Below are positions 37,680 to 50,400 of a stretch of DNA of 64,000 nucleotides, piece after piece (the first letter of the stretch is position 1; each line of letters starts with the position of its first letter). The notes under the pieces are model-generated. The model made no database searches. It saw only the letters and a program-made list of their open reading frames with translations, and was not told the DNA's origin. The DNA comes from Neckera pumila. Its lineage: Eukaryota; Streptophyta; Bryopsida; Hypnales; Neckeraceae. The position numbers were made by a program, and so were the translations under genes. The stretch is from assembly GCA_963969595.1 (NCBI GenBank), contig OZ018409.1, forward strand, positions 2,110,501-2,174,500, written 5' to 3'.

Positions 37680-38690
37680 TCCTCTTTCACCAATTAGCAC
37701 TCATGTGATATGCAACTTATGCTTTAGTATCAAACTCACAAATCCTGAAGTGCGGACATTCAGATCATTATAGAAGGTGACCTTGCGGCCATTCCTCAGT
37801 GCTTGTATCACTTGCTCGATCACTCTTCCTTCACAAATTCTATATATTGTCCTCAAAACACTAAACTGCTCGTGAAAGTCGAAACTGCGGGCAATAAGGA
37901 TTTGAAGAATGCATACCTAGAGTGGAAATGGAGAACTACGACGGATCAGCAAGCTCCATACAATCCACAAGCGCGGCCGATTACCGAAAGCTCGGTGTCT
38001 ACACTCCTCGACCGCCACTGCTCGTTCACGTGGGCCTAGGAAAATGAAGGAAACTCGGTTGGGATTCATGATATTGTCGGAGGTCCTGCTTCCCGCTTTC
38101 ACTTGGATAGGGTCCACCTGCATTTTCATTAATACGTGCACTCTTCAAAGCCGTGCATCAATGTGTCCAGGTAGAATCTTAAGATGCGGTTGTGTTTCCG
38201 GAATGTTGACTGCGTTCTCGTTTGTCTCGATCCCCTTACTGCAGAAGTGCTGCGCGTGAGTTACTGTGCATGAAATTTGGGCCCTGGGAGATTTTTGAGA
38301 GGAAACGTGCAGCCTTTGAAATCGAATCTGATCCGGATTCTTGAACCCTGCAGCATTCACTGCGGCTGTCAAGGATCCATTCAAGCTCCAAGCTTGGCAT
38401 TTCTCAGGAACAAGACTCAACATTTACCACTCTGGCATTGTCCATTCAGTAATTGCATGCGGACTACTCCTTTTTTTCCATTCTTTTGACACAATTGAAT
38501 GGGAGTTTTCATGCAAAGGACATAATACTCAGGCTGGCAGGCTGAACTGGCCAAACCGAATGAGAGACGTCATGTGCTGTCTTGCAAAAAGCAACTGTCT
38601 TCCTAATTCCGAACATGCCGCACCCTCACATTTCCCTTTCGGCAATACATCTATCGTTTACATTTTCGAAGGTCGTTGGATTCAGTGACC
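37680..38690 (-). pseudogene. Decayed reading frames, gene not recognised
   Basis: On the - strand 38423-37917 forms one frame split by a single TGA (38142-38144): LTAAVNAAGFKNPDQIRFQR, ILPGHIDARL, stop, RVHVLMKMQVDPIQVK, VSFIFLGPRERAVAVEE. A further stretch near 37750-37830 reads GRVIEQVIQALRNGRKVTF. The composition looks coding-like and the interruption fits CGA to TGA. No family is recognised. A second copy lies at 47830-48840 in the duplicated contig end. Confidence 0.3.
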
Positions 38691-38699
38691 AATGCTTTT

Positions 38700-41600
38700 C
38701 AACTTCAAATATTTGAATTTTACGAATATTAGGAATTTTGTAACTACGAGTACTACGAATATTGTTCAAATATTACAAATTTCGTAACTAATTCCACAAA
38801 GGTCATAGACATATGAACAAACTTGGCTTATATGCCAATCCGATTTAGAAAGTTAAAATTTTTACTGAAATGTGTTCAAGGAATTTACCTTCCTCGAAGT
38901 TATTAAAGACAAAAACCTCTTACGTGGTCGCTGTAAGAGCAGACTACTTTACTCTTTCCATTAAATTATGAAGTCCAAATAGATTAATGACTTCACAAAG
39001 CACATCCACCTTCATTGACATTTATAGGACAATATATAGTTACTATATACTTCATTATTCCAAGCCATGTGCCTTGCCCGTAGTGAATGCTAGGGTTTAG
39101 GCAACCCGGGTGGGTGGGAGGGACATCCCTAAAAAGGGCCTTTCCTATAAATAACATACAAATCCATTTCCAAAAAGGACTATACAAGTTATAGACAAAA
39201 TAGAGATCTCTCACATCCAGTCAACAAACCACCATAACCATCACATCAATCAAACACTTCTTGAATAAACTATTCCAAAGAAGTATATATGTATAATGAC
39301 CAACTAAAGATCAAATCAACATCTTTAAATGGTACAATAGTAGCAAAAATGTCAATCGAGTAGAGTCTAGTCACTAAATCATGTTGTAAACTAAATCTTG
39401 TAACCAAGTGATTTAGATCCCCAATAAAATAACACAATCTGTTGTCAAGGTCTTGGAGAGAGTTGCCATGACGAATTATCCAAAGAGGCTATGGACCTCA
39501 CTTGTCCCCATGACAAACCCAACATTAGAATGTTAGTAAGTCGTAGACAAGGTGTCTACAGCCCATAGCAGCGTGTTATTGCAATTGCAATAGAAAAATC
39601 AACTAAACAGAGCTCTATACATCAAACAAAAACCAAAACAACAAATTCTAAATCACAGTCTAACACATGGAGCCTCATAAAAGACCTGTATAGACGCCAT
39701 TTCTAATCCTCACACCAAACTCTCGTAGTCACTTCCAACACATCGTGAGAGCCAGCCAACAAAACTCAATTGTGCAGATTCAAGAGTAGTTTTAGTCTTT
39801 TATACCCATCATGGTCAACCATGGTTAGGTTTAGTCCAAGTCTTGGGTCCCAAAGACGCGAGCCTTGGACTCCAAGAAATTATACCTTAAGCCCCCAAGT
39901 AATTAGGACTTGGATGCAAAGGAAAAAAAATTAGTCAAGTCAACCAGACTTGTCCACGAAGGCATCCTAAATAAGGAAAATTCAAACCTCCACTACATTT
40001 GGATTATTTAGGACCTCACACATAAACTAATAGCCACCACTCAGTGCCTAGGCATGATACAACCTGTGACGTGACAACCAAGGAGACTAGTCAAGTCAAA
40101 TTGCCTTGTGCCATACTCCACCCAACATAGAAGCTTCTAATTTTTCACCCTTTATGCTGGATTAAATTAAGTCTACTCATAAAAAGAATAACCGATTGCC
40201 TTTGTATAGTTTGGACTAAGCCAAGAAATATAAAATCACTTTCTATGGCTGAAAGAATAATAAAGACCCCAAAAAACAAAACCCCAAAAGAAGGCCAAAT
40301 TTTATAATTTAGTGTCAGAGACAAGTCTGTGGCTGAAAGTTCTTATAACAACTACTATACATAAATTAGACATACGGGAGGGTGGGAGGGGCTTTCTAGG
40401 TTAGGAAATTAAATGTTTAAGCAACATTTTATCAGAGATCCCATAATTTTAAGCAAATTTAAAAATGGCTAAATACAAATAGGCCATCAACTTGCTCTAG
40501 GCATTTATAAGGGGCCAAACCATCCTAAAACCGCCATCTCTTCCAAAGGGGGTAAAATTTACACTGTCCTTTGTCACACCTAGACATATAGAAATGCATA
40601 ATGTGACAAAATTGAGGGTTTGGGGTTTAGGGTTTAGGGTCATTGAGTTGAAGATTTAGGGTTTCCAACATCTTCAGAACAACTATAAACGTACTCCGGT
40701 GTGTTGCTCAGTGGGTTTGGATTACTTAATAACATGAACTTCACTAATTTTGGGTTGGTACATTGCTTGGTGTAAGTTCTATTAAACCGAAATCTTCAGT
40801 ACCCCCTTCTAACATACTTAGTATAGGCTTAGTAGGTGGGTGGGTGGGTGGGTGGGTGGGCCAAAAAGAAAAGAGAAGTTGAAAATCTTTTCTTTGTCCA
40901 TGTACTTTACAGTACCTAAAACCATAGTATTATAATTTACCTTTTTCATTATCTATAAAAACAAATACATATATTCGTTTATAGAGATGACGGGCATGTA
41001 ATTCCATTTTATTATTCTTTTTCTTCTTCATAAGTTCTAAACTTTTGTTAAAAAAATTGTCTCCAATTTTTTGTTACTTATCCAAATTAAATAGAGGGTT
41101 TAGGGTCTATGCTTAGGGTTTAAGGTTTAGGGCTTAGGATTTGGGTTTAGGGTTTAGGGTTACAAGGCTTCGAGTGTAAGATTCGGGTTCGGGGATTTTG
41201 GTTCTAGAAGTTGAAGATTAAGGTTGCTGAGCATTTATGCAACTACTGTAAACATACTCGGGTTTGTTGTTTGGTTCACATGTTCACAAGCAGCGCTTAG
41301 TCAAAAGCATTTGAGGAGTCACGTTTCTTTTCAAGAGTTCGGTTTTGGATTTTTTGATGGTGCACATATTTTCTTTATTAAGTATTTTCTTTCTTTCATT
41401 TATGAACTTCAAAAAACATAATCTAGTTTTCCAGTATTCAAGGATGCATTTCAATCATTCTTCTACCGCCTTAATGTTCAAAGTAAGGATGCTCTTAAAA
41501 CTCAAATCATTGTGTTGTTGTATACATTGAGGGGGGCTATTGTCAAATAATGTGAGCACTTCTATGATTTATTACAGTATCTAATTTTTATAAGTGTTTG

Positions 41601-42700
41601 AATCTCCTAGGTAACTTTCTTTTATGTAGTAAAATATTGGATTGTATTTCTCTGATCTGTTTTGGAAGGAGTGCAATCCCTAATTGGATTGGTACTTTTG
41701 AAAAGTGAAATTACTTTTCTCATGTTTGTTTATCCTTCATATATAATCGAGGACATTCACATTAATTAAATGATTTTATTTAAATGTGAACATTATGCTT
41801 TATATGTAGCTAGATTGAATATAATTAGATTTCACTCCACTGTACATATTCGGGAACCCTCAAATTCAATAATGTATTTAGCAATGATGAATTTAAGGTA
41901 ATAGGACTGTCTCCATCATTTTGGGCCTACATTAAAATATATGATGATTGTACAATTCACATCAAAAACTAATAGCCAAAAAGTAGCCAATGTTGTACAT
42001 CTTCAATTTTCCATTTCAAAATACAATCATAATATTTGATACGTAATATGATTATGTCATTATTACATGCCCATATCATAGCATATGATGCCCTATGAAA
42101 ATATTAGTATATTGATATTGGAGGCCCATATCATAGCATATGATGCTCTATTACTATATACTATGTCATGGAAGCTTATAGCCTATGATGCAAAAGAATT
42201 GAGTACACAAATAAAGTTCTTCTATATATATTTACGATCCCACAAAAAATTCTCAAAACAAATACATTTAATTTTCTTCAGGGAAATTTTAAATTCTTTA
42301 GTGTAAATGAATTTATGACTTTCATACAAAGTTATTCCTATTTAATTTGTGATTATTTTGTTCTGAAAAAGATTTACGATAAACAACACCCTAAACCACA
42401 AAGTAGAAGGAAGTCCATTGTACAAATATGATTTCGTAGCTAAGTTTATAAAGTTGACGGTGCCTTGGTTCAATAATGGAAAAAAAATTGAAGGTCCTAA
42501 ATGATTCTAATTTGGTTGCCAATGGCCATTCTACCACTTGTACCGTAATAATGTATTTTACTTTCAAATTACTAAAGTCAGTTTGACAATATTTTAGTTT
42601 AGTGGTGCCCCATATTTTGAACCAAACCCAAAACCAAATCTTTGATAACTGACGAAATGATAATTGAATATGGAATTTCTAAGGAAATGAGGGAATTACT
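38700..42700. other. AT-rich interior of the large element, no gene seen
   Basis: Holds telomere-like repeats and a GGTG microsatellite (listed separately), and a double occurrence of CCCATATCATAGCATATGAT near 42070 and 42125. No supported coding region. The same content recurs 10,150 bp later. Confidence 0.45.
40617..41162. repeat. Interstitial telomere-like TTTAGGG repeats and a GGTG microsatellite
   Basis: GGGGTTTAGGGTTTAGGGT occurs at about 40632 and degenerate TTTAGGG units at about 41095-41160 (GGGTTTAGGGTTTAGGGTTA). Between them (GGTG)n spans about 40835-40860. TTTAGGG is the plant-type telomere unit. Repeated at +10,150 in the duplicated contig end. Confidence 0.8.
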
Positions 42701-42712
42701 AAATGTCGAATG

Positions 42713-43640
42713 ATAACCCCCTAAATGCCCAATTTCTTTTCAACTTTGCCAGATGTGCTATAAATTTAACCCTAAACTAATATTTGGATAACTTGTAAAA
42801 AAGGTATGGCACAATAAGCCAAAATCCAGTTTGGGTGGACAACATATGAAATTCATATAAAGTGAATTCAAAATTTTCTAAATTTGTTTTTTAGGAGATT
42901 ACGTTTTTGTATACAAGGAAGCCTTGATGCATTGCATTTTCATTAAATATGAGGAAGTTATGGGTTTTTTTTTTCTTTGGCCATCTAAACCTGTTTCAGA
43001 AAAAAATAACTTGTACGATTCATTTTTGAATGCAATCCATATTACAATTTCTCAACAAATAATTCATGACTTTGTCAAATTTTCTTGGTAGAACAATCTC
43101 ACCATTGCAATTATATTGATTCAATTCCATCTTACAGTTATTAATGATTTACTTTTTAATTTGCTCAATCTTGGACATATTTCTAATTAATCCTTTCTTG
43201 GAAGATGGAAATGATGTGTCTTTTCCCTACATTTTTGATTCAACATTCAGAACTCAAATTCAAACCATATGAAAAGCTGTCAATGCAAAAGTTGAAGTGC
43301 AAGAATTTGAAGTTAAGAACATTGAAAGTGAAGAATAGTAGTCATAGAAGGTGCTAGGAAACTTGTTTTCTACACTTTAACCTCTAGAAGACCAAGGGCG
43401 GTTTATGTCAAAACCATTCCGCTAAACCTGCCATGTCTATAGCAAAGACAGAAAAATTTAAAAAATTATTTTTTGGGCTATCTAACCATAGGATCTAATA
43501 CTAGACTTGTAACTATAAGAATGTGTCAAAGAATTCTTAGAAACTTTGACCCCATAGATTGCAAGACATTTGCATTAAATGTGAAGAAACCAAGTTTTGT
43601 TGGAACTCACTTGTAATGATTAGAGTTTTTGGCTTTGAAT
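42713..43640. mobile_element. Decayed pieces of the TTAA-flanked MITE family
   Basis: From about 42713 (TAACCCCCTAAATGCCC) to 43376 the order of blocks follows the left and middle part of the 27357 element (GGCACAATAAGCC, GAACAATCTCACCATTG). From the TTAA at 43377 a second end runs rightwards in inverse orientation (AACCATAGGATCTAATACTAG, ATTGCAAGACATTTGC). These are two broken or nested copies. Repeated at +10,150. Confidence 0.6.
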
Positions 43641-43688
43641 CTCTTTAACTAAACTTTATTGCACTATTGATTTTGATATTCTAATTGT

Positions 43689-44630
43689 TTAACTCCTAAA
43701 GGACTGCTTGTCCCCTCGGGGGACAAAATGGTCCGGGCAGGTACCTATGCTCTCAATATGAAGTCAAATTTCTTGGAATTTTTGGAGGTTCTGTATCTTT
43801 GCAAGAGCTTTGTGGATATGTAATTTTTATTTTAATTGATGCCCGGGAGCAAATTTAAAGTTATGGCACAATAAGTGAAAATGGAGTTTGGCGGGGAACA
43901 CCAAAAAAATCACAGAAAGTCAAAATAATTTTTTGAAATTTTTTTCTCTCAAAGATTATATTTTTGTCTATTTGGAAAGCTTTGTTTCATTCAATTTGGA
44001 CTAATGATGAGAAAGTTATGGACAATGTTAGGTTTTTGGGCAATGTAAGCATCCTCTTGAAAAAACCCCTCGTAGAATTCATTTTTGAATGCAATTTTTA
44101 GAATTTTTCAAAGAAAATTGTTATACAAGGTTAGATTTTTTTGCTAGAACAATGTCACTGTTGGAATTATTGTAATCCAATTCTATGTAAAAGTTATTAA
44201 CAATTTAGTTTATTCTTCCATCTTAAATCCACTTCTACTTAACAAATTTTTAATGAGTGAAAATTAAGTGCTTCTTTTCCTACATTTTTTTTGTAGATTC
44301 TCAACTCAACTACTTATTATAACATAAATTAGTAGAAAATGAAAATCATTACTGTAAAAAATTTGAACTAGAGAGATTCAAAGCCAAAAAATCTAGTCAA
44401 GCAAGGTGCCAGAAAACTTGTTTTTTTCACTTTAAAGGCCTATATCTTACAATCTACATGGTCTGAGTTTCTGAAATTTCTTCCACATATTCATATACTA
44501 GTTAAATATAAGACATTACGGTTGGATATGGAAAAGAAAACAATTTTTGAAGTTTTTTTCTCTTTGCAATAGAGATGACAGTTTTGAGAGTGTTTTGATA
44601 GGAAAATCACCTTCGTCCTTCAGGGGTTAA
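43689..44630. mobile_element. Complete 0.94-kb TTAA-flanked MITE, piggyBac-like
   Basis: Starts TTAACTCCTAAAGGACTGC and ends CGTCCTTCAGGGGTTAA inside TTAA sites. It has the subterminal hairpin TTGTCCCCTCGGGGGACAA and GGGCAGGTACCTATG, as in the 27357 element, and matching internal blocks. The duplicate contig end shows it again at 53839-54780. Confidence 0.85.
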
Positions 44631-44884
44631 GTTGAATATTTGAGCTACTAATTTGGAAAAAAATTTGAAGAGAAAAACAATTAATTTTCATTTGTAATTT
44701 GCAATGTTCACCCTTGCACAAAATCTCAAGTTGGAAAATTAAAAATATGCATTTTTTACCCAGCGGTTTGGGATGCTAAAAGTAGACTTCAGAAAAGAGT
44801 ATTCCAAAAATACAAACTACTAAAAGCAGCAGGGTTGCTAGATTTTAATTAAACTCTTGAATATTGTGGACACCCAAATTAAGT

Positions 44885-46460
44885 GCCTTAGACATTTAGG
44901 GATTAAGGGGTGTGGAAAACTTGATGACTCGCCCCCCTGCTTATTTGAGGGTAACTTACCCCCCCTCGTAGTAATTTCAGTGTTTTACCACTCATTGCAT
45001 AGTAAGTGGGGATCGAATTCATCATGACCCTATCTCGCTGGTGGTCAAGTCGCCCCCTGCCTGTCAGAGCAGTCATAGCATTGGGCGGCGCGCCATGATG
45101 GCCTAGTTCCCCGAGCTCCCTAACGTGCCTCTCCCGTTGCTCAGGTTCTTCGTCCCGTTGCTCACTCCTCAGCGTCCTCCTCCCCATGCTCTCCGTTCGT
45201 AAGCCCTAGTTTTCTCCCGTTGCTTTCAAATTCTGAGCGGCCCGCTGGAAATCGTTTTCATTTTCTCTTGAATTCCAAGAATTGCGCGAGTTCCGTCGCG
45301 ACAGTTCCGTCAAGAGTTCCGTTGCCGCCGTCAAGTTCGAGAGTTCCGCGCGGTTTGGTGGCTTCGACAAAGGCATCTGGGATTTCCGTGAGAGTTGCGG
45401 CGAGAGTTGCGTGAGAGTTGCGTGAGAGTTGCGTGAGAGTTGCGTTCGCTGGCTTCGAGGGAGGCATCGGGATTTAGTTCGCCCACGCGGTCGATGCTAC
45501 AAACACACGTTACTCTTGTCCATGTTTTGCGTTGGCTGGTACTGTCATCTCCAAGTTTCCAAGTTTTAGCCGTTTGTTCTCACTCGCCAACAGACTCTCA
45601 CGAAAACAATGTGGTCATTGTGGTGTCAATTGCGCTGTGTTTTTGAGGAACGGAATTCCTAAGTTTCACTTAGGATTTGAAATGTGCTCCAGTGTGAAGA
45701 TGCAGGTCTCATTTTCAGTTTTTTGCTGTTAACAGACACCAGGAACAAACTCGTCACTTAGACATTTTATGTTCATCTGCCCAATCATACACCCGAGCTT
45801 CTCACACAATATTCCCTCACAGCTCTGTCTAGTTCAGGATTACTGTTTGGAAACTCATGGGTAGTATTGTTTGGGACTGTATTACCGGTATTACTTATTT
45901 GCCATATATTACAGAGCTCAATTATCTGTAATTTCAGGGCTCTTTCCTTGGCCGTACATTGTGGCAATGGTTCGTCAATCACATTGTAGTGGAGGTGTAA
46001 ATTCATTGATTTTAGGAAGTAAGGACGGTGGTAGAGTATCTAAAAACATGTAGGTAGCCCAGTCGTCACTGCTGTTGCTCGCCCTTACGTAACATATGTG
46101 ATATTTGTCTTCATTTCTTCATGTTCTAGACTTTGTGATCCTTCGTGCGCTTGAAGCTACACTGCCTGGCAGAATTTTTGCGCTGTGTTTATTACTGATT
46201 TTCAACTGAGGAAGTTGGTGTTCTTTCGGTCTTTACTTTGTTAGAATATCATAGTCTGAAGTAGCGGTAAACTGTATGTGGAGAATAATACTGAACGTGT
46301 ATTAGAAAAACAGTTTGAACTGTGCAGGAATTTCTGAGGCAGGGACACATTGTCTAGGAGTAGCAGCGTATCGTGGGCGTAGACGGCACGAGCAGACCAT
46401 CCTGGCCACATCATCGGCAGTCAAAGTAACCCCAGCATTCTGGAATGACCCGTAAGATTG
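44885..46460. other. GC-richer island with an 11-bp tandem repeat; possible promoter or 5' exon region
   Basis: Composition switches abruptly from AT-rich to GC-rich. About five units of GTGAGAGTTGC lie at 45388-45444 beside repeated GAGTTCCG words. Near 46325 an acceptor-like GTGCAG precedes a frame reading HCLGVAAYRGRRRHEQTIL and SAVKVTPAFWNDP, ending at TAA. It could be an exon of a gene upstream of the ParB-like gene, but no family is recognised. Repeated at +10,150. Confidence 0.35.
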
Positions 46461-46640
46461 CATTCCTCTTGATCAGGGTTTTTGTGGTTGTTTGTGATAG
46501 ATAGTAATTGAGTATGGTAAGCAGTGTCGTCCAGATTGCACGTAGAAATTTCATATTGCCCTATAACCGCTCAGAACCGAACAATGTATTTGGTGGGAAC
46601 ACCGGAGACACTTGCTGGTGCAGACTTTGAGTCCTAATTT

Positions 46641-47253
46641 CATCGGGATATCTCCCGATGAAGAACTAAAGTACAACTAAATTAGTGCTTTATGAGATGT
46701 CTGTCGGGAGATTTCTCGATAGATTTGCAGTACACAGAGTACGACAAAGTAGACTGGAATGAAACAAAGCAGAAACTGGTTGAATAGAAAACAAAACAAC
46801 GAACAGAAAATCAGCGGGAGATCTTCCGATAATAATGAGAAAAACATTGAGTTACGATCGAGATGCTGACGCTGCATTCAAAAGATGAAATCGCTTCCTC
46901 ATGCAAATCGTAAACAGCACATGTAAATCGCAACGGGATAAATCACGATGTCTGACGAGTCAGAACAAAAATTACGTGAAGAGAAGATCATTGGGATTTC
47001 TCCCAATGCTCTTGTCCAAACAAGACTGAAGTGCTAAGAAAACACGGGAAGGACGGTGTGAATAATGTTGACAGAGTCGTATGCACAGGGAATCGAGGAC
47101 GGTCCGGTAAAACAAGAAATCAACGGGAGATCTCCCGATGATTTCAAGCAAAAGTAATGATCAGTGCAATTGCAGAGGTGGACACATTATAATACGCAAG
47201 GTGTTGTTTATGCCGGCACCTACTGAACATACTCATTGGGATAACTCCCGTTG
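46641..47253. repeat. Cluster of seven 20-bp palindromes upstream of the ParB-like gene
   Basis: Starts: 46641 (CATCGGGATATCTCCCGATG), 46702, 46812, 46931, 46989 (CATTGGGATTTCTCCCAATG), 47121 (CAACGGGAGATCTCCCGATG), 47234 (CATTGGGATAACTCCCGTTG). Spacing is irregular, 50-132 bp. The same seven recur at +10,150, where an eighth (57460-57479) ends in the ATG that opens the + strand frame. Confidence 0.9.
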
Positions 47254-47295
47254 AATATGGTAGACGGTTGAATGTAAGGAACAATGTAGAGTAAG

Positions 47296-47495
47296 NNNNN
47301 NNNNNNNNNNNNNNNNNNNNNNNNNNNNNNNNNNNNNNNNNNNNNNNNNNNNNNNNNNNNNNNNNNNNNNNNNNNNNNNNNNNNNNNNNNNNNNNNNNNN
47401 NNNNNNNNNNNNNNNNNNNNNNNNNNNNNNNNNNNNNNNNNNNNNNNNNNNNNNNNNNNNNNNNNNNNNNNNNNNNNNNNNNNNNNNNNNNNNNN
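47296..47495. other. Assembly gap of 200 N
   Basis: Exactly 200 undetermined bases, a conventional placeholder length, lie between two identical contig ends. Open frames running through the N block are artefacts. Confidence 0.99.
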
Positions 47496-50400
47496 AGCGG
47501 GATATTTCCCGATGGTTTCAGCAAGAGATAGGAGATTATCAAATGTCGGAGCAGCACGGCTCCGGTATACAACGTCGACTACGTAGGAAAGCCAATACTC
47601 GTAGTCTACGGCCATATACACTACAAGAGGCTGAGGACTATACTATTACACCTTACGATTTTGTTGCTTTCACCACTAACGCAGTGACCAGGACCGTTCT
47701 TCACTGAAGAAAATGACATTATAAACTGCCATTGCTAGTGGTATGCACAGCGCCGCTTACAACAGTGTGCCTACTGAAAACAAATGGTTGTGCGCACATT
47801 CTGTACTACTTCAATAATGCAGACACTAATCCTCTTTCACCAATTAGCACTCATGTGATATGCAACTTATGCTTTAGTATCAAACTCACAAATCCTGAAG
47901 TGCGGACATTCAGATCATTATAGAAGGTGACCTTGCGGCCATTCCTCAGTGCTTGTATCACTTGCTCGATCACTCTTCCTTCACAAATTCTATATATTGT
48001 CCTCAAAACACTAAACTGCTCGTGAAAGTCGAAACTGCGGGCAATAAGGATTTGAAGAATGCATACCTAGAGTGGAAATGGAGAACTACGACGGATCAGC
48101 AAGCTCCATACAATCCACAAGCGCGGCCGATTACCGAAAGCTCGGTGTCTACACTCCTCGACCGCCACTGCTCGTTCACGTGGGCCTAGGAAAATGAAGG
48201 AAACTCGGTTGGGATTCATGATATTGTCGGAGGTCCTGCTTCCCGCTTTCACTTGGATAGGGTCCACCTGCATTTTCATTAATACGTGCACTCTTCAAAG
48301 CCGTGCATCAATGTGTCCAGGTAGAATCTTAAGATGCGGTTGTGTTTCCGGAATGTTGACTGCGTTCTCGTTTGTCTCGATCCCCTTACTGCAGAAGTGC
48401 TGCGCGTGAGTTACTGTGCATGAAATTTGGGCCCTGGGAGATTTTTGAGAGGAAACGTGCAGCCTTTGAAATCGAATCTGATCCGGATTCTTGAACCCTG
48501 CAGCATTCACTGCGGCTGTCAAGGATCCATTCAAGCTCCAAGCTTGGCATTTCTCAGGAACAAGACTCAACATTTACCACTCTGGCATTGTCCATTCAGT
48601 AATTGCATGCGGACTACTCCTTTTTTTCCATTCTTTTGACACAATTGAATGGGAGTTTTCATGCAAAGGACATAATACTCAGGCTGGCAGGCTGAACTGG
48701 CCAAACCGAATGAGAGACGTCATGTGCTGTCTTGCAAAAAGCAACTGTCTTCCTAATTCCGAACATGCCGCACCCTCACATTTCCCTTTCGGCAATACAT
48801 CTATCGTTTACATTTTCGAAGGTCGTTGGATTCAGTGACCAATGCTTTTCAACTTCAAATATTTGAATTTTACGAATATTAGGAATTTTGTAACTACGAG
48901 TACTACGAATATTGTTCAAATATTACAAATTTCGTAACTAATTCCACAAAGGTCATAGACATATGAACAAACTTGGCTTATATGCCAATCCGATTTAGAA
49001 AGTTAAAATTTTTACTGAAATGTGTTCAAGGAATTTACCTTCCTCGAAGTTATTAAAGACAAAAACCTCTTACGTGGTCGCTGTAAGAGCAGACTACTTT
49101 ACTCTTTCCATTAAATTATGAAGTCCAAATAGATTAATGACTTCACAAAGCACATCCACCTTCATTGACATTTATAGGACAATATATAGTTACTATATAC
49201 TTCATTATTCCAAGCCATGTGCCTTGCCCGTAGTGAATGCTAGGGTTTAGGCAACCCGGGTGGGTGGGAGGGACATCCCTAAAAAGGGCCTTTCCTATAA
49301 ATAACATACAAATCCATTTCCAAAAAGGACTATACAAGTTATAGACAAAATAGAGATCTCTCACATCCAGTCAACAAACCACCATAACCATCACATCAAT
49401 CAAACACTTCTTGAATAAACTATTCCAAAGAAGTATATATGTATAATGACCAACTAAAGATCAAATCAACATCTTTAAATGGTACAATAGTAGCAAAAAT
49501 GTCAATCGAGTAGAGTCTAGTCACTAAATCATGTTGTAAACTAAATCTTGTAACCAAGTGATTTAGATCCCCAATAAAATAACACAATCTGTTGTCAAGG
49601 TCTTGGAGAGAGTTGCCATGACGAATTATCCAAAGAGGCTATGGACCTCACTTGTCCCCATGACAAACCCAACATTAGAATGTTAGTAAGTCGTAGACAA
49701 GGTGTCTACAGCCCATAGCAGCGTGTTATTGCAATTGCAATAGAAAAATCAACTAAACAGAGCTCTATACATCAAACAAAAACCAAAACAACAAATTCTA
49801 AATCACAGTCTAACACATGGAGCCTCATAAAAGACCTGTATAGACGCCATTTCTAATCCTCACACCAAACTCTCGTAGTCACTTCCAACACATCGTGAGA
49901 GCCAGCCAACAAAACTCAATTGTGCAGATTCAAGAGTAGTTTTAGTCTTTTATACCCATCATGGTCAACCATGGTTAGGTTTAGTCCAAGTCTTGGGTCC
50001 CAAAGACGCGAGCCTTGGACTCCAAGAAATTATACCTTAAGCCCCCAAGTAATTAGGACTTGGATGCAAAGGAAAAAAAATTAGTCAAGTCAACCAGACT
50101 TGTCCACGAAGGCATCCTAAATAAGGAAAATTCAAACCTCCACTACATTTGGATTATTTAGGACCTCACACATAAACTAATAGCCACCACTCAGTGCCTA
50201 GGCATGATACAACCTGTGACGTGACAACCAAGGAGACTAGTCAAGTCAAATTGCCTTGTGCCATACTCCACCCAACATAGAAGCTTCTAATTTTTCACCC
50301 TTTATGCTGGATTAAATTAAGTCTACTCATAAAAAGAATAACCGATTGCCTTTGTATAGTTTGGACTAAGCCAAGAAATATAAAATCACTTTCTATGGCT

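Larger units (their letters stand above)
37346..47295. repeat. First copy of an apparent 9,950-bp duplication (end of left contig)
   Basis: Every feature and line compared recurs exactly 10,150 bp later, at 47496-57445, with no difference noticed. This copy ends at the first N of the gap; the other begins at the first base after it. That arrangement is the signature of two overlapping contigs placed end to end, so one copy is probably spurious. Confidence 0.95.

Noticed and set aside
45005..45030. tRNA-like B-box (GGGATCGAATTC)
   Set aside because: No matching A-box, acceptor stem or cloverleaf can be formed around it.
47144..47621. Open frames of 133-142 codons crossing the N gap
   Set aside because: Most of their length is undetermined N; the frames exist only because N is not read as a stop.
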